This document shows, one piece after another, positions 28,024 to 38,743 of a stretch of 64,000 nt of DNA (the first letter of the stretch is position 1; the number at the start of each line of letters is the position of its first letter). The notes under the pieces are model-generated. The model ran no database searches and was not told where the DNA came from. It was given only the letters and a program-made list of their open reading frames with translations. The position numbers were made by a program, and so were the translations under genes. The DNA is from Sporisorium sorghi (Eukaryota > Basidiomycota > Ustilaginomycetes > Ustilaginales > Ustilaginaceae): assembly GCA_023212695.1 (NCBI GenBank), contig JALCCG010000043.1:45041-109040 (forward strand), written 5' to 3'.

Positions 28024-29478
28024 GTCTGCGTATGTCGGATAGGCTTATGAGGCCAAGGGTTGATGTCCATAGGGCGAGGATTTGGGGACATCATGGTATG
28101 CCTGGCCGGTCGACGGGGGACCTTAAGTACTCTGACGAAGCCTACAAGCTGCAGGGGAGACTGTATGCTTGCTCGTCTATCGCATTGGAAGCTCGGCTTG
28201 CGAGGGAGGGTAGAGGCATCTAGGAGATTGTCGGAGCAAGTGGTTTCCAAGACGAAAGCATGCGACTGTGCGAGTCTGCATATGAGCCCGTCGGTCGCCA
28301 TCGGTCCTTTCGTGCCGGGTGGCGAATCATGACCAGCTTGTTTGCGCGAGTTTTGGTGCACGAACAGCCAAGGGGCGCCAAAGAGTTGGTCGATGAAAGC
28401 AGCATGAGCGGCGAGGTTTGCTATAAGCGAGGTGAAATGTGAAGCGAGGATATCTAGCTGATGGCACTTGGCAGAGTGACCATGCAGCAAAGCTGTACGA
28501 ACGGGCCGACGCCGGCGATATTAGAGATGTCGGATTTATTCACAGGTTGATAGCCGAGCCGAGCTTTCTTCTGGCTACAATCTTACGCTTGGTCTGTGCA
28601 AGGCGACTCGAGCCTATACACAATATTGTGATGTGGCAGAGAGGGAAGTGAACGTGGGCCAGCTCGGGAACGTCAGGGCCGTCGTAGAGATTGTTCTGTG
28701 GTCAAGCATGGGACCGGATAGTCGTCGCCAGATGTCACCAATGCCGAACAGCATGTCCGCCAGATAAGAGCATGAAGTGGCAGGCGGATCGGGCCGCTCG
28801 GGGGAGTTGGTGCTGTAGCGCTTTGTGTGGACTTGTAAAAAGCTCGCCGAAGCGTTGCGGACGAGGTCGCAGGCTATGTAGACGAGGCATCTGTCTAGAC
28901 CTCTCACTGATACCAAGGTTCCTGTTGGCCGAGTGAGTGTCTATCATCATGAGCACCATCAAAAAACATGGTCTGTTCGGCTCGTCGTATCAGGTCGACG
29001 ATCACAAGGTTTGGGGTAAAGCTTCGCCCTTCGAGGCGCAAAGAAGGACAAGAGCAAGTTGCTCAACATGGCGAAATGAGGAGGAGAAGAAGGCCTTTCA
29101 GGGTCCAACTTCGATTAGTCTTCTTTCCGGCCGAGTCAAGCTCTTGGAAATTGAGCTTGAAAAGAGGCTTGAGCAGAGCATAGCGCATTGACAGTTGAAT
29201 CACCGCTTGCCGGTCTCTCTGTCCGGCTCAGTCGGCCTCTTTCAAGAGATCACACTTCACCCGCTCAGTCACCCCGCACTTGAAGAGCGAATGCGCGCAT
29301 TTCAATTTCCAACTCAATCAATCACATCTTTCTGTCGATCGCCACACGTTTCCTCCTTTCCTTTTCTCCACCAACTCTGATTCGACGCATCTTGAGCGTC
29401 GTTTGCTACCACCACCACCACACACACACACACACACACTCGGGCAACACTGGTGTTGACAGTGCAACCTCTTCCAAC
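28024..29478. other. Long divergent promoter region, no gene seen
   Basis: A 1.45 kb region between two start codons. Near the minus-strand gene lies GTACTTAAGG at 28121-28130 (minus strand), close to the GTACTTAAAG element of the F family. A (CA)n run at 29411-29439 lies in the PEX5 leader. No supported coding frame was found. Confidence 0.4.
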
Positions 29479-31668
29479 ATGGCTTTTCAATCCATGCTCA
29501 ATGGAGCCGAATGCTCCACCTCCAACAATGGCCTCGTTCAGATGCTCAAACATACACAGCAGGACCGTTCCATTCAACATGGCGATCGCACATTCGGTGG
29601 TCAGCCCCAGATGGGTCCCGCTGGTATGCGCCAGCAACATCAACTCGGTGGTCCCAACTCGGACGCAGAGGCTTTCTTTCGTCAGCAGCAGGGCGCAAAC
29701 GTGCCCGCCGGTGCCGCCTCGTCCGCTTTTGATCTTCAAGCTATGCGCAACGAGCTCAACAACTCGGTGCCCTCCTTTCAACGTCCCAATGCTGGTGCCG
29801 CGTGGGCCAACCAGATGCCACGAACAGGCACGCCTTCGAGCGCAGACATGGAAGCCGCTTTCGCCAGGGGAGGCGCTCCAGCCAGATCCATGCAGCCGCC
29901 TCCAGGTTCGTCCGCATGGGCTCAGCAGTTCGGATCATTGCAGCACCAACAGCCAGCATCCATGCGCCAGATGCCGGGTGGTGGAGATGCAGGTGGCTCG
30001 TCAGGTGCCGCCTATGCGTCTCGCCCCATGATGGGCACCTACGGTGGTATGGGTATGGCCATGGGAATGGGCGGTATGGGCATGATGGGTAGCGTGGGCT
30101 CGATGCAACAGCAGCAACCACAATCACAGCAAGCGCAGTCCTCTCAGTCCCGCTTCACCGAGCTCGACGATTCCCAGTGGGAGGAACAGTTCAAGAAGCT
30201 CGACGCCGAACAGGCCGAGGCCAAATCCAAGGGCAAGGGCAAAGCCAAAGAGGACACCGAAGCCGACCTTCTCCCTTCGGAAGCAGAGCAAGCCGAGTCG
30301 ATCCGACGCGAACTCGACGCCATCGAGCAAGAGCTCACCGCAGATGGTCAGCAAGCCAACTCGCGCTTCGAGGATCTTTGGCGTTCCATGAATTCCCGCA
30401 ACGGCATCCCGCCCTCCTCGGCAGACGCCGAACTGGCTAAGTGGGAGGAAGAGCTGCTCAAGTCACGAACCGAAGATGACGACAACGACTTCTTTGGCTA
30501 TTCGCATCCCTCTGGCGGGCTTGGTGGCGGCAGGGCGGGTCTCGACGAGATGGGCGCGCTCGACGGCACCGAAGATGCGCTTCTCGATGGCTTTGGCGTC
30601 GTGGGTCCCGATGGATACCCGCGTCTGGGTCAGTACCGAAGGAGCCAGCAGAACCCCTTCCAGACGCACCCTGATCCTCTCTCGGAAGGCTTGCGTCTGC
30701 TCGCCAACGGCGGCAACTTGTCCGATGCCGCTTTGCTCTTCGAAGCCGCTACCCAGCGCGAGACTCAGGGCGGCACAGGAGGCGAAGTCGAGCGCGGCGA
30801 AGTCGACCGATCGCGCCGTGAACGATCCGAAGCCTGGCGCAGATTGGGCGAGTGTCAGGCCATGAACGAAAAGGAAGCACAGGCGATACGTGCGCTCGAA
30901 GAAGCCATCAAGATCGACGAGAACAACCTCGAAGCTTACATGTCGCTCGCCATCTCGTACACCAACGAGGGCTACGATACCGCAGCTCATCAGACGCTCG
31001 AGCGCTACATCTCGCGCGCCTATCCCAACATCAAGGCGGGGCCGCTGCCTGCCGAGATCGCTGGTGAAAAGGATCCGATTGAAGGAACGCAGGGCAATCC
31101 GTGGGCCAGTCTCAACCGCGTCACCGACCTCTTCTTGCAAGCTGCGCGACAGGGCAACAGTGCCGGACAGATCGACCCTGAAGTGCAGGTGGGCCTCGGT
31201 GTGCTCTTCTACACTCAGTCGGCCTACGAGCAGGCGCAGGACTGCTTCAACACGGCGCTCAGTGCCCGACCCAACGACTTCCTGCTGTGGAACCGCCTCG
31301 GAGCGACTTTGGCCAATGGTGGTAAGCCGGAGGAAGCGATCGCGGCGTACCACAAGGCATTGGAGCTGCGACCTACGTTTACACGTGCGATTTACAACTT
31401 GTCCGTTTCGTGTCTCAACTTGGGCGCACACCACGAGGCGGCCGAGCATCTGCTGGCGGCGCTGAGCCTGCAGCAGACGCATACACTGCCGGACGTGCCT
31501 GAGGGAGAGCAGCCGGCGCCCACGCCGCTGTCCGAGGCCGGCGAGAGTCATAATCTGTGGTCCACGCTCAGGAGGATCTTCTTGGTCATGGATAGGATGG
31601 ATTTGGCACAGAAGGCACACGTTGGGTCGAGCCTGGATCAGTTCAGGGGGGAAGGGTTCGAGTTTTAG
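29479..31668 (+). CDS. PEX5: PEX5, peroxisomal import receptor for PTS1 proteins
   Basis: A single exon of 729 residues from the ATG at 29479; upstream in-frame codons start only from TTG. The N-terminus MAFQSMLNGAECSTSNNGLV carries the conserved Cys (residue 11) that in PEX5 receptors is ubiquitinated for recycling from peroxisomes. Several W..xF/WxxxF-like motifs (SAWAQQFGSL, SQWEEQFKKL, FEDLWRSM, AKWEEELL) fit the docking motifs for PEX13 and PEX14. TPR repeats from about residue 455 to 700 (AWRRLGECQAMNEKEAQAI, AYMSLAISYTNEGYDTAAHQ, VGLGVLFYTQSAYEQAQDCF, LWNRLGATLANGGKPEEAIA, AIYNLSVSCLNLGAHHEAAE) bind the C-terminal PTS1 signal. The glycine/methionine-rich stretch near residue 190 is low complexity. 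Confidence 0.93.
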   Translation: MAFQSMLNGAECSTSNNGLVQMLKHTQQDRSIQHGDRTFGGQPQMGPAGMRQQHQLGGPNSDAEAFFRQQQGANVPAGAASSAFDLQAMRNELNNSVPSFQRPNAGAAWANQMPRTGTPSSADMEAAFARGGAPARSMQPPPGSSAWAQQFGSLQHQQPASMRQMPGGGDAGGSSGAAYASRPMMGTYGGMGMAMGMGGMGMMGSVGSMQQQQPQSQQAQSSQSRFTELDDSQWEEQFKKLDAEQAEAKSKGKGKAKEDTEADLLPSEAEQAESIRRELDAIEQELTADGQQANSRFEDLWRSMNSRNGIPPSSADAELAKWEEELLKSRTEDDDNDFFGYSHPSGGLGGGRAGLDEMGALDGTEDALLDGFGVVGPDGYPRLGQYRRSQQNPFQTHPDPLSEGLRLLANGGNLSDAALLFEAATQRETQGGTGGEVERGEVDRSRRERSEAWRRLGECQAMNEKEAQAIRALEEAIKIDENNLEAYMSLAISYTNEGYDTAAHQTLERYISRAYPNIKAGPLPAEIAGEKDPIEGTQGNPWASLNRVTDLFLQAARQGNSAGQIDPEVQVGLGVLFYTQSAYEQAQDCFNTALSARPNDFLLWNRLGATLANGGKPEEAIAAYHKALELRPTFTRAIYNLSVSCLNLGAHHEAAEHLLAALSLQQTHTLPDVPEGEQPAPTPLSEAGESHNLWSTLRRIFLVMDRMDLAQKAHVGSSLDQFRGEGFEF

Positions 31669-32142
31669 GTGGTGGGCACGTCATATACACAGGCCAATGC
31701 AGCGTTTCGCTTGATACTCGAATCGCAGCTGAGGATTTTGAGACAAGTTCGGTGAGCGAACGGGGGCAAGCCTGGCTGTGACTGGGCTGCCTGAGCTTGT
31801 TGAAGTGCTCCGGGTCGATAAATCGAGTGCTTTGACGAGGTTTGCCAGTGATCGTCGACTCTTGCGACCGTTCCGAGTGTTACGATCGTTGCGACGATTT
31901 GAAGAAGCGACCGCACCGACCGCACCAACCGCAGCCAAGCCCAACTGCCCAATTCAACCATTCAGCTGACCACCCAATCTCATCAATCCACACTCGCCCG
32001 CTCACACCACACCCTTCCCCTCTACCGACACACAAAAGACGAACGGCGGCCATATAATCGCATCCAGTAAACTTACACAACATACATTCGACGAGACATC
32101 TGTTTGAACACCAAAATCCAAGTCCATCCTCCATCCTCTTGC
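31669..32142. other. Convergent 3' region of PEX5 and ATG26
   Basis: Both flanking genes end here. Only untranslated sequence with short GACCG-rich repeats near 31900 is seen. Confidence 0.4.
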
Positions 32143-35100
32143 TCACACCGTCACCTGCTGCACACCCGCACTTGCACCTTGCTGGTCCTCGCCCTTCTCT
32201 TGCTCCTTGCGCTCCTGCTCCTCCTTGTCGCGCTTCTCCCTCTCCAGCCTCTCCAACAACAGCTTCCTCCTCCGAATGTCCTCGGCCTTGGCATTCTTGT
32301 ACCCCTTCAACCTGGCCATCTTCTGCTCCTCGGTCTCCTCACCGACCATGATCGCACCCGAGGGCGCCGTCTTGCTGCGCTCGGCAAACGTCAGGTTCGA
32401 GTTGGGGTCTTCCTCGCCATCGGCAGTGGTATCGTTGGTATCGCGGTTCAACGTGACCATCTCCTTCAACGAGGTGGCCATCGATGCAGGCAGCACATTC
32501 AGCGTGCCGCCAATCTTGGACACGAAGCTTCCGCCGCCGTTGCTTGGCTCCTCCTCGCCCGACGGTGACTCAACGATCGTCGACGTCGAACGCGGCAGCG
32601 ATGCAGCATCCTGCGACGGAGAAAGCGGCGATCGCGGCGACGAGGCAGTCCCCTGTGCACCCGTCGTCAAGATGGGCGGCAGCGTAGACGACCGCTGCGG
32701 GTGTCGGTCGCTGCTGGCCTGTCGACCGTGAGGCGCAAAACGCGAGAGCGGATTGATACGCGAGCCCACCGTCTCGGCGGGAGAGGTCGGGTTCGCCGTC
32801 GCCTCACGCTCCAGACGACGCTGCGTGCGACGGTTGGCGAGCGGAATGTTCTTGTACAAGAATTCGATCGCAATCGACACACCGTCCTCGGAGCGGATCT
32901 TCTCACCTACACCCTGCGCCTTCTCCACCATGACACGGTCCCCAGCCGCGCTCTTGAGCGCATCGGTCAGATCGCTAACGCTCAGACCATTGACGCGTGC
33001 ACCGGCGCCCAGCTTCTGCACACGATTGGCCCAGAAGAACTGGTCGCCAAAGAATGGCTTAATCAGCGTCACCAGACCGGCACGCAGCGAGGCACCCGTC
33101 GTACCGGCGCCGCCGTGGTGCATAGCAATGTCGATCTGCGGGAAGAGCCAGTCGTGCGGGATCGAGTCGACGACAAACACGTCGTCGGGGATCTCGATCT
33201 CGGGCTCGTGCTCGTGCTCTTCCTCGGTCTCTTCGCCTTCGGTGTGAGAGGCCAACGAGCTGTTACGCTGCATCGGCGGCTTGCTGTCGTCGTGCTTGGG
33301 CTGCTTCTTCTTCTTCTTCGGCTTGGATCCACCGCGGCCACTCCATCCCTTGGCGACAATGGCACGCACATCGGCAGCGTGCACCGCCTTCATGATGTTG
33401 CTCGACACCTCCTCGGCATTCTCGATGGTGATGGAACCGAATCCGATGTAGGCGATCTTCTTGCCATCCTTCTTGGCGCGAGCCAGGAAGTCGGCCAGCT
33501 CCTTGGGCGGTTTCCAGTCGTTTTCCGGGTTGTCGAGGAACCAGTAACCCGAGATCTTGACACGGTCACCCCAGTCGTTCGGCATGGGAACCACCGCGGG
33601 CGAAAAGTTGTAGATGAAGGGCACCGAGTCGGCATCCATCTTGGACATGTCCGTAGGACCGATGCCCACCATGTGCTTGCGCCAACGGTTGATCTGGCCG
33701 CTGGTGGCCACCCACATGATCTGGTCGAACAGCGTGTACGACGACGAATTGTACGAGGGACCCATCTCGACGGGTGGAACGCTGAATGCCTGCGGATAGG
33801 CCGAGGTCTTGGTCCAAGGCATGGTAAAGGCGCGGAAATAAGGGATGCCAAGACCCTCGGCAACGTGGATACCCGCCATGGTCGAGGGCGACTCGATGAG
33901 CAGATCGGCGCCCTGGCACTCTTCCCAACATTCTCGCAGCAGCTCGTCAAGCCAGACACGGAATTTGCCGATGCTCTCCTTGAAGAAGGCAGGCGAGAAG
34001 ATGCGATGCTCGACACTGAGCTTCATGAGCGCAGCAGGGTCACCTCCTACACCGCGATACTCGATGCCGTGGCCTTCAATCCAGCCGCGGTACTCGGGGT
34101 GCGAGACGATGACGGGCGTGTGACCATGCTGCTTGAGCGCCTTGCAGAGCGCAATGTACGGCTGCACGTCACCACGCGAGCCGATGGTGAGACAGTAGAT
34201 GCGCATGGGCGAGATACGGATGGCATTGCGCATGGCGGTGCGATCCATGTTGACCACCTTGGGCAGGAAGGAGAGCACCTCGGGCTCAAACACGGGCACC
34301 TCGGTGGTGGAATTCTGGAGAAGCACCTGGATGGTGCCTGCGTGTTCGACCTTGGTGGCGTTGCTGTCCTGAGAGTTGACACTAGCGCGTTCGGCGTCGT
34401 TCTTGATCTGCTTGGCCTCGATGAACTGTTTGATCGTCGACAGCACCAGGTCGCGCGTGTCCTTGGAGGTGAAGTCGAAGATCATGTCCGAATGGGCCGT
34501 GATGTGGACTACGAGACCAAAGTGATGCCACAACATGGACTTGTACGTGTCGACGCCTTGCAGGTCGGTGAGCGGCACCTTGATCTTGAGATCGCGGCCC
34601 ACCGCTCTGCGCCAGAAGAGCAGATAGTCGAGACCTATGGCGAGAGTTCCGTGGGTGTGGAGCGTGCGCACCAGCTCGGCCTTGACGATGCGAAGCTCTT
34701 CGGGACGGTTGGGCAGACCAAAGGCATGGCAAAACTTGTCGGCGAGCGATTGCTTCTGATCGTCGGATGAATGTTCGCTATCAACGGACGTGTCTTCAGA
34801 CTCGGGCTGGCCATCGACGTCGAGCAGAGGAGCGGGAACCGACTGCAATGTGTGCTTCAAGCCGACTGAATGGTGGAAGGCTTTGGGCGCCTTGAGAGAC
34901 TCGCGGAGGAGATCGATGAAAGCGATGCGGTTGTGCGTGACACCAAAGGCGACCTGGGTGGTGTGGCACTTGAAGCCCGGTTCCTTGGGGCAGTTGTGAA
35001 AGACGTCACCGCTGGACCAGCTGTGGTCGAGCTGGTGGCGATCGGCACGTTCACGATGCTCTTGCACAGCGTGGGCGGCTTCAGCCTCAGCGACCGCGCC

Positions 35101-36364
35101 GACGAGCACAGTGATGTGGACGACGGTGGCGACCTGCATGAAGGGAGCCGAATCCAAGCCGCAGATGCGCTCGAGGGGGATGCTGATGCGCACCTTTTCG
35201 GACGTGTTGCGGGCGTGGAAGGCGGCGGCTTCGAGCTCCTTGCGCCAGTCGAGCGCAGCCTCCTGGGTCTTGAACTCGATCGAGCTGTACTTGAGCCCCT
35301 CGACAAAGCGGATGACGTTCGGCTGGGACCAGTCGATGGGAAGGACCGAATAGAGGTTGGAGAGACGCGCGGACAAGAGGGGCTTGTAGAGCTTGTTGCT
35401 GGCGGCGTAGGCGTTGAACGAGTCCTTGCGCAGCTCCATCCAGACGCGGCGCTTGGCGCGCATCTTGCCGGGACGGTGCAGAATGGCAGGACCGGATTTG
35501 AGGATGGGGTTTTGCACGGCTGGATCCGAGGGGGCGCGGATGTGAGAAGGGTCCTTAGAGGTGGTGGTGTTGTCGTTGTCGTCATGGGAGCCAGAGCGAG
35601 CGGCATCGGGGATGTAGGCAAGAAAGCAGACGCGACGAGTGGTGAGGAAGAGACTGCCCTTGATAAGGACGGTCTTCATGAGGACACCGCTGTGATCGAT
35701 AAGGAGCTTTTCTGGTTCGTTTGGCTGAGAAACAGAGGGACATTCGCCGAACTCTTCGATGATGGCCTTCATCTTGTCCTCTGCCGAGACCTGGGTGGGT
35801 GCACTGGTGCGGACGTTCTCGCCGGGACGAAGACCGTCCAAGGAGCCAGAGCGACGCTCCTCGGCGTCCGACTTTGTCTGTTGGAGCGTGTCTATGTGCT
35901 TCTTGATGGCGGCAGCATCGGGCTTGGCTTGTTCCTGACTTGGTTCCTCTTCCTCAATGTCCTCATCGTGGTCGTCATCTTCGTCGTCATCATCTTCGTC
36001 GTCGTCGTCGTCCGAGAGATGCTGCAAGGTCTCGATTTGAGCATCGTTCAAGAGATCTGCAGCACCTTCGTGGCCGTGGCTGGTGAGGTGATCGTCGGTT
36101 CCGATCGAGTAGGGGCTCTTGATCTCCTGGGCGGTGGGAGGCGGGTTGTGGCCGATCTTGGAGCGGATCTTGGCGTCGAACTTCTTGAGGGTTCTGCCAA
36201 ACTTGCTTCTAGTGCGGTCGGACTCGTGCTGGTCGGATGTCTCGGCCTCGTTGCGCGACTGCTTCCAGGCTGCTGCATCCTCGGACGAAACTGCAGCGAC
36301 AAGTTGTGGCTTTTGCTGCGAGTCGGCAACAGCAGGAGCAGCAGCAGGAGCGGCGGTGGCTTCA

Positions 36365-36399
<35 letters not shown>

Positions 36400-36651
36400 A
36401 TCATGGTGATCCTGAGCGGTGGATTGGGCGTCTTTGTTGGACATGAGAGCAGCGCCGTTGAGCAGACCAGCCAGACCCTGTCGATCTTGGGCGTGATGAG
36501 GCTGGTGAGCGGAAGGGCCCTGGTTGGTTGCTTGGGTGGTAGGATCGACATGCTCGCTTTCACTGCTCTTGACCTGCTCGACCGTGGATCCGAAGCTGTC
36601 TTTGACGTTGCTCACGCTCGCGCGCGAGCCGAACAATGGGCGGAGGCCCAT
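32143..36651 (-). CDS. ATG26: Sterol 3-beta-glucosyltransferase, ATG26/UGT51 type
   Basis: A single exon of 1502 residues, normal for the fungal family. The order is: acidic, disordered N-terminus with an (His-Asp)n run; GRAM domain at about 290-345; PH domain at about 370-490 (MELRKDSFNAYAASNKLYKP); second GRAM near 630-740; and a GT28/UGT catalytic region from about 813 (IYCLTIGSRGDVQPYIALCK) to 1210. The nucleotide-sugar site reads HHGGAGTTGASLRAG, close to GDQFFWANRV. The enzyme moves glucose from UDP-glucose to sterols at membranes; in some fungi it is needed for autophagy of peroxisomes. A lysine-rich insert with a polyacidic stretch (KKKKKQP to EETEEEHEHEPEIE) splits the catalytic part. 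PEX5 lies next to it tail-to-tail, but I draw no functional link from this. Confidence 0.93.
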
Positions 36652-36980
36652 GATGTTCGGAGGGGAGGGCCGGGGCCGAGGCTGGGCGTGGGAGAGAACG
36701 TCTAGAGGGGTCTACAATGAGCTAGCCAGCCGGGCGACGATGAAGCAGTGGGAAGGTGGATCATCTATCAGAGGTGATGTTGATGATGTTGATGGTGGTG
36801 GTGAGAGAGCAAGAGTCGTTTCAGCTGGTCTCTCGAGGGAAAGATGAGCGAGACGCCCAAAGATAGCCAGTGATAGAAAAAGAGAGAGAGAGAGAGAGCG
36901 GTCGAGCCGACACGGAAAGTGGTCATTGCTAAATTGGCTTCCGCGGCTGCTGCTCACCCTGCAGCAGATCAATGCAGTCG

Positions 36981-37013
<33 letters not shown>

Positions 37014-37165
37014 AACCCCAACTTTAAAAACAAAAATATAAATTGACATTAAAAAGCGCGGGTNNNNNNNNNNAGGAGAGGGGGGGGGCGGGCGGGGCAG
37101 ACGGGAAGGGGTTGATTTTAAAATGTGCTGGGGGGGGGCGTGCCCCCCCGGAAAAAAAAAAAGAG

Positions 37166-37205
<40 letters not shown>

Positions 37206-37965
37206 AGCCGCATCTTGAAAGCCAAAATTCTAAGTTGACATTACACAGCGCGTGTGCCGCTGAGTTGGCTGACCTCGCTTGGCTCAACTTGCATCACATG
37301 CGAGCACCGACGCATGGACCACTCGCTCTTGGGTGCAATACCCTCGGGAATCCGCTTATCCGGACTCCCAACAACGACATCAACAACAATAACATCGACC
37401 GACCCCCTCGCTTCCCGCACGCCAGCTGGCAATCTTTCTCCAACAGAATGTGACGGCATCTTTTTGTGTACAGCATCACGAAAGAGAGTTGATGCACAGA
37501 ACGACGTTGCAAAAGTGACCGAGTTGCGTAGTGACGCAGCGGCATTTGCATGGCACGCTGACGACACTTTGGCATCATCTCACCGGTTACGGTTTTTTCG
37601 TCACGGAAAGGCACATCCGGCAAAAGTTTTTTTTTTTTTTTTTTTTTTTTTTGTCCGCAGGGTCCGGCGGTCGTGGGCTCGCTTGTTCGCGGCCACTCTT
37701 TCGGCCCTGGCTCTTGGCAGCCCGTCCTTTTGCCTCAGCAAGTTGCTTACTTTTGCAGCTTACGAGACTTCAGAATTCGCCCCGTCGCAGCGGCAAAACG
37801 CTTTGCCAAACTTTGACGCGCTTTGTTGCAGACCGAGATGCGGCCGGTCATTTCGACTTTTGCATCTGACTGCTGGGGTGAGTCTCGCACGCCAATACGG
37901 AATTGAATGGGTCGTGGTCCCAGATCGATTATATAGGCAGTGTCGGGCCCCCCGATCAAATCGCG
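36652..37965. other. ATG26 upstream region with poly-A and damaged assembly
   Basis: Contains a short (AG)n run near 36880-36898, a 31-base A run (36981-37011), an N gap (37064-37073), a second A-rich run (about 37151-37201) and a 26-base T run (37627-37652). The stretches either side of the gap look like noisy copies of one another. No gene is supported before the tRNA at 37966. Confidence 0.5.
37064..37073. other. Assembly gap of 10 N
   Basis: Ten unknown bases with G-homopolymers and low-quality-looking sequence on the right side. The true length is probably not ten. Confidence 0.95.
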
Positions 37966-38058
37966 TCCGAATTAGTTTAGTGGCTATGACGGCGCCTTGT
38001 CAATGTTCTCCGCGCAGGAAAAACGGCGCAGACCCGGGTTCAATTCCCGGATTCGGAG
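37966..38058 (+). tRNA. tRNA-Asp (GTC) with 21-base intron
   Basis: The acceptor TCCGAAT pairs with ATTCGGA, followed by discriminator G. The D arm is GTTTAGTGG and the T arm CCCGGGTTCAATTCCCGG. The anticodon stem GCGCC/GGCGC encloses TTGTCA, with anticodon GTC at 37999-38001. An intron at 38003-38023 lies in the standard place one base after the anticodon; without it the tRNA has 72 bases. T runs just downstream suit polymerase III termination. Confidence 0.95.
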
Positions 38059-38448
38059 AATTTTTCGCTTTTTTGTTTTGGCGAGGCTTTCCATGGCCCA
38101 GCACTTTTGTCAGTCCGAAAAGCGAAGTAAGGGAAGCGCAGAATTGAGTTGCTGGGTGTAAGGGGGAAGGCTGGAGGGCAGCTTTATCTTTGCCGAAGGA
38201 GGAGAAGTCGGTTCGACAGCGGGGGGAGACGGAGAAGGCCATGCACGACACAGTTGGACTTGCTCAGCGACCGATAGACAGCAATCAATCCGCTTCAGAC
38301 CAAGTTGACCGGCGCGGACCCGGCTGTGCTTTCTCCGAGGACTGTCCTTGTCCTTGCACTCTACAGCCGATGCAAAAGGTAAAAAGCTGAGAGCAGACAG
38401 ACCGGCCATGATCCTCTTGGTGAGAGGAGCAAAAAAGCGAGTTTAATC

Positions 38449-38541
38449 CTCCGAATCCGGGAATTGAACCCGGGTCTGCGCCGTTTTTCCTGCGCGGAGA
38501 ACATTGACAAGGCGCCGTCATAGCCACTAAACTAATTCGGA
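38449..38541 (-). tRNA. tRNA-Asp (GTC) with 21-base intron, second copy
   Basis: Same sequence as the copy at 37966, including the intron, on the opposite strand. A T run follows the 3' end on the minus strand. An AT-rich TATATACT-like stretch lies upstream. Confidence 0.95.
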
Positions 38542-38743
38542 TCCGATGTGTTGTAAGCGAGGTCGAATATTGAGTATATAGATCCTACTGGTCAGGCCTA
38601 CTTTTCGCTAAGAGTTTGCGTTCGAGCGACGTTGAGACGACGTCCTGCACCATCACGGCGTATGCGATACGGACTGGTTCGAAATGTTCCTGATGATAGA
38701 CTACAACGAAGCCACGGAGAGAGAGATCGATGAGGAAACGCAC

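Noticed and set aside
29392..29478. Upstream extension of PEX5 with a His/Thr-rich start
   Set aside because: Starts with TTG and translates the (CA)n leader; the ATG at 29479 gives the conserved PEX5 N-terminus with its Cys.
37254..38147. 297-codon plus-strand frame
   Set aside because: It runs through a poly-T tract and a tRNA-Asp gene and has no domain. The same peptide appears at all three tRNA genes, showing it is only translated tRNA sequence.
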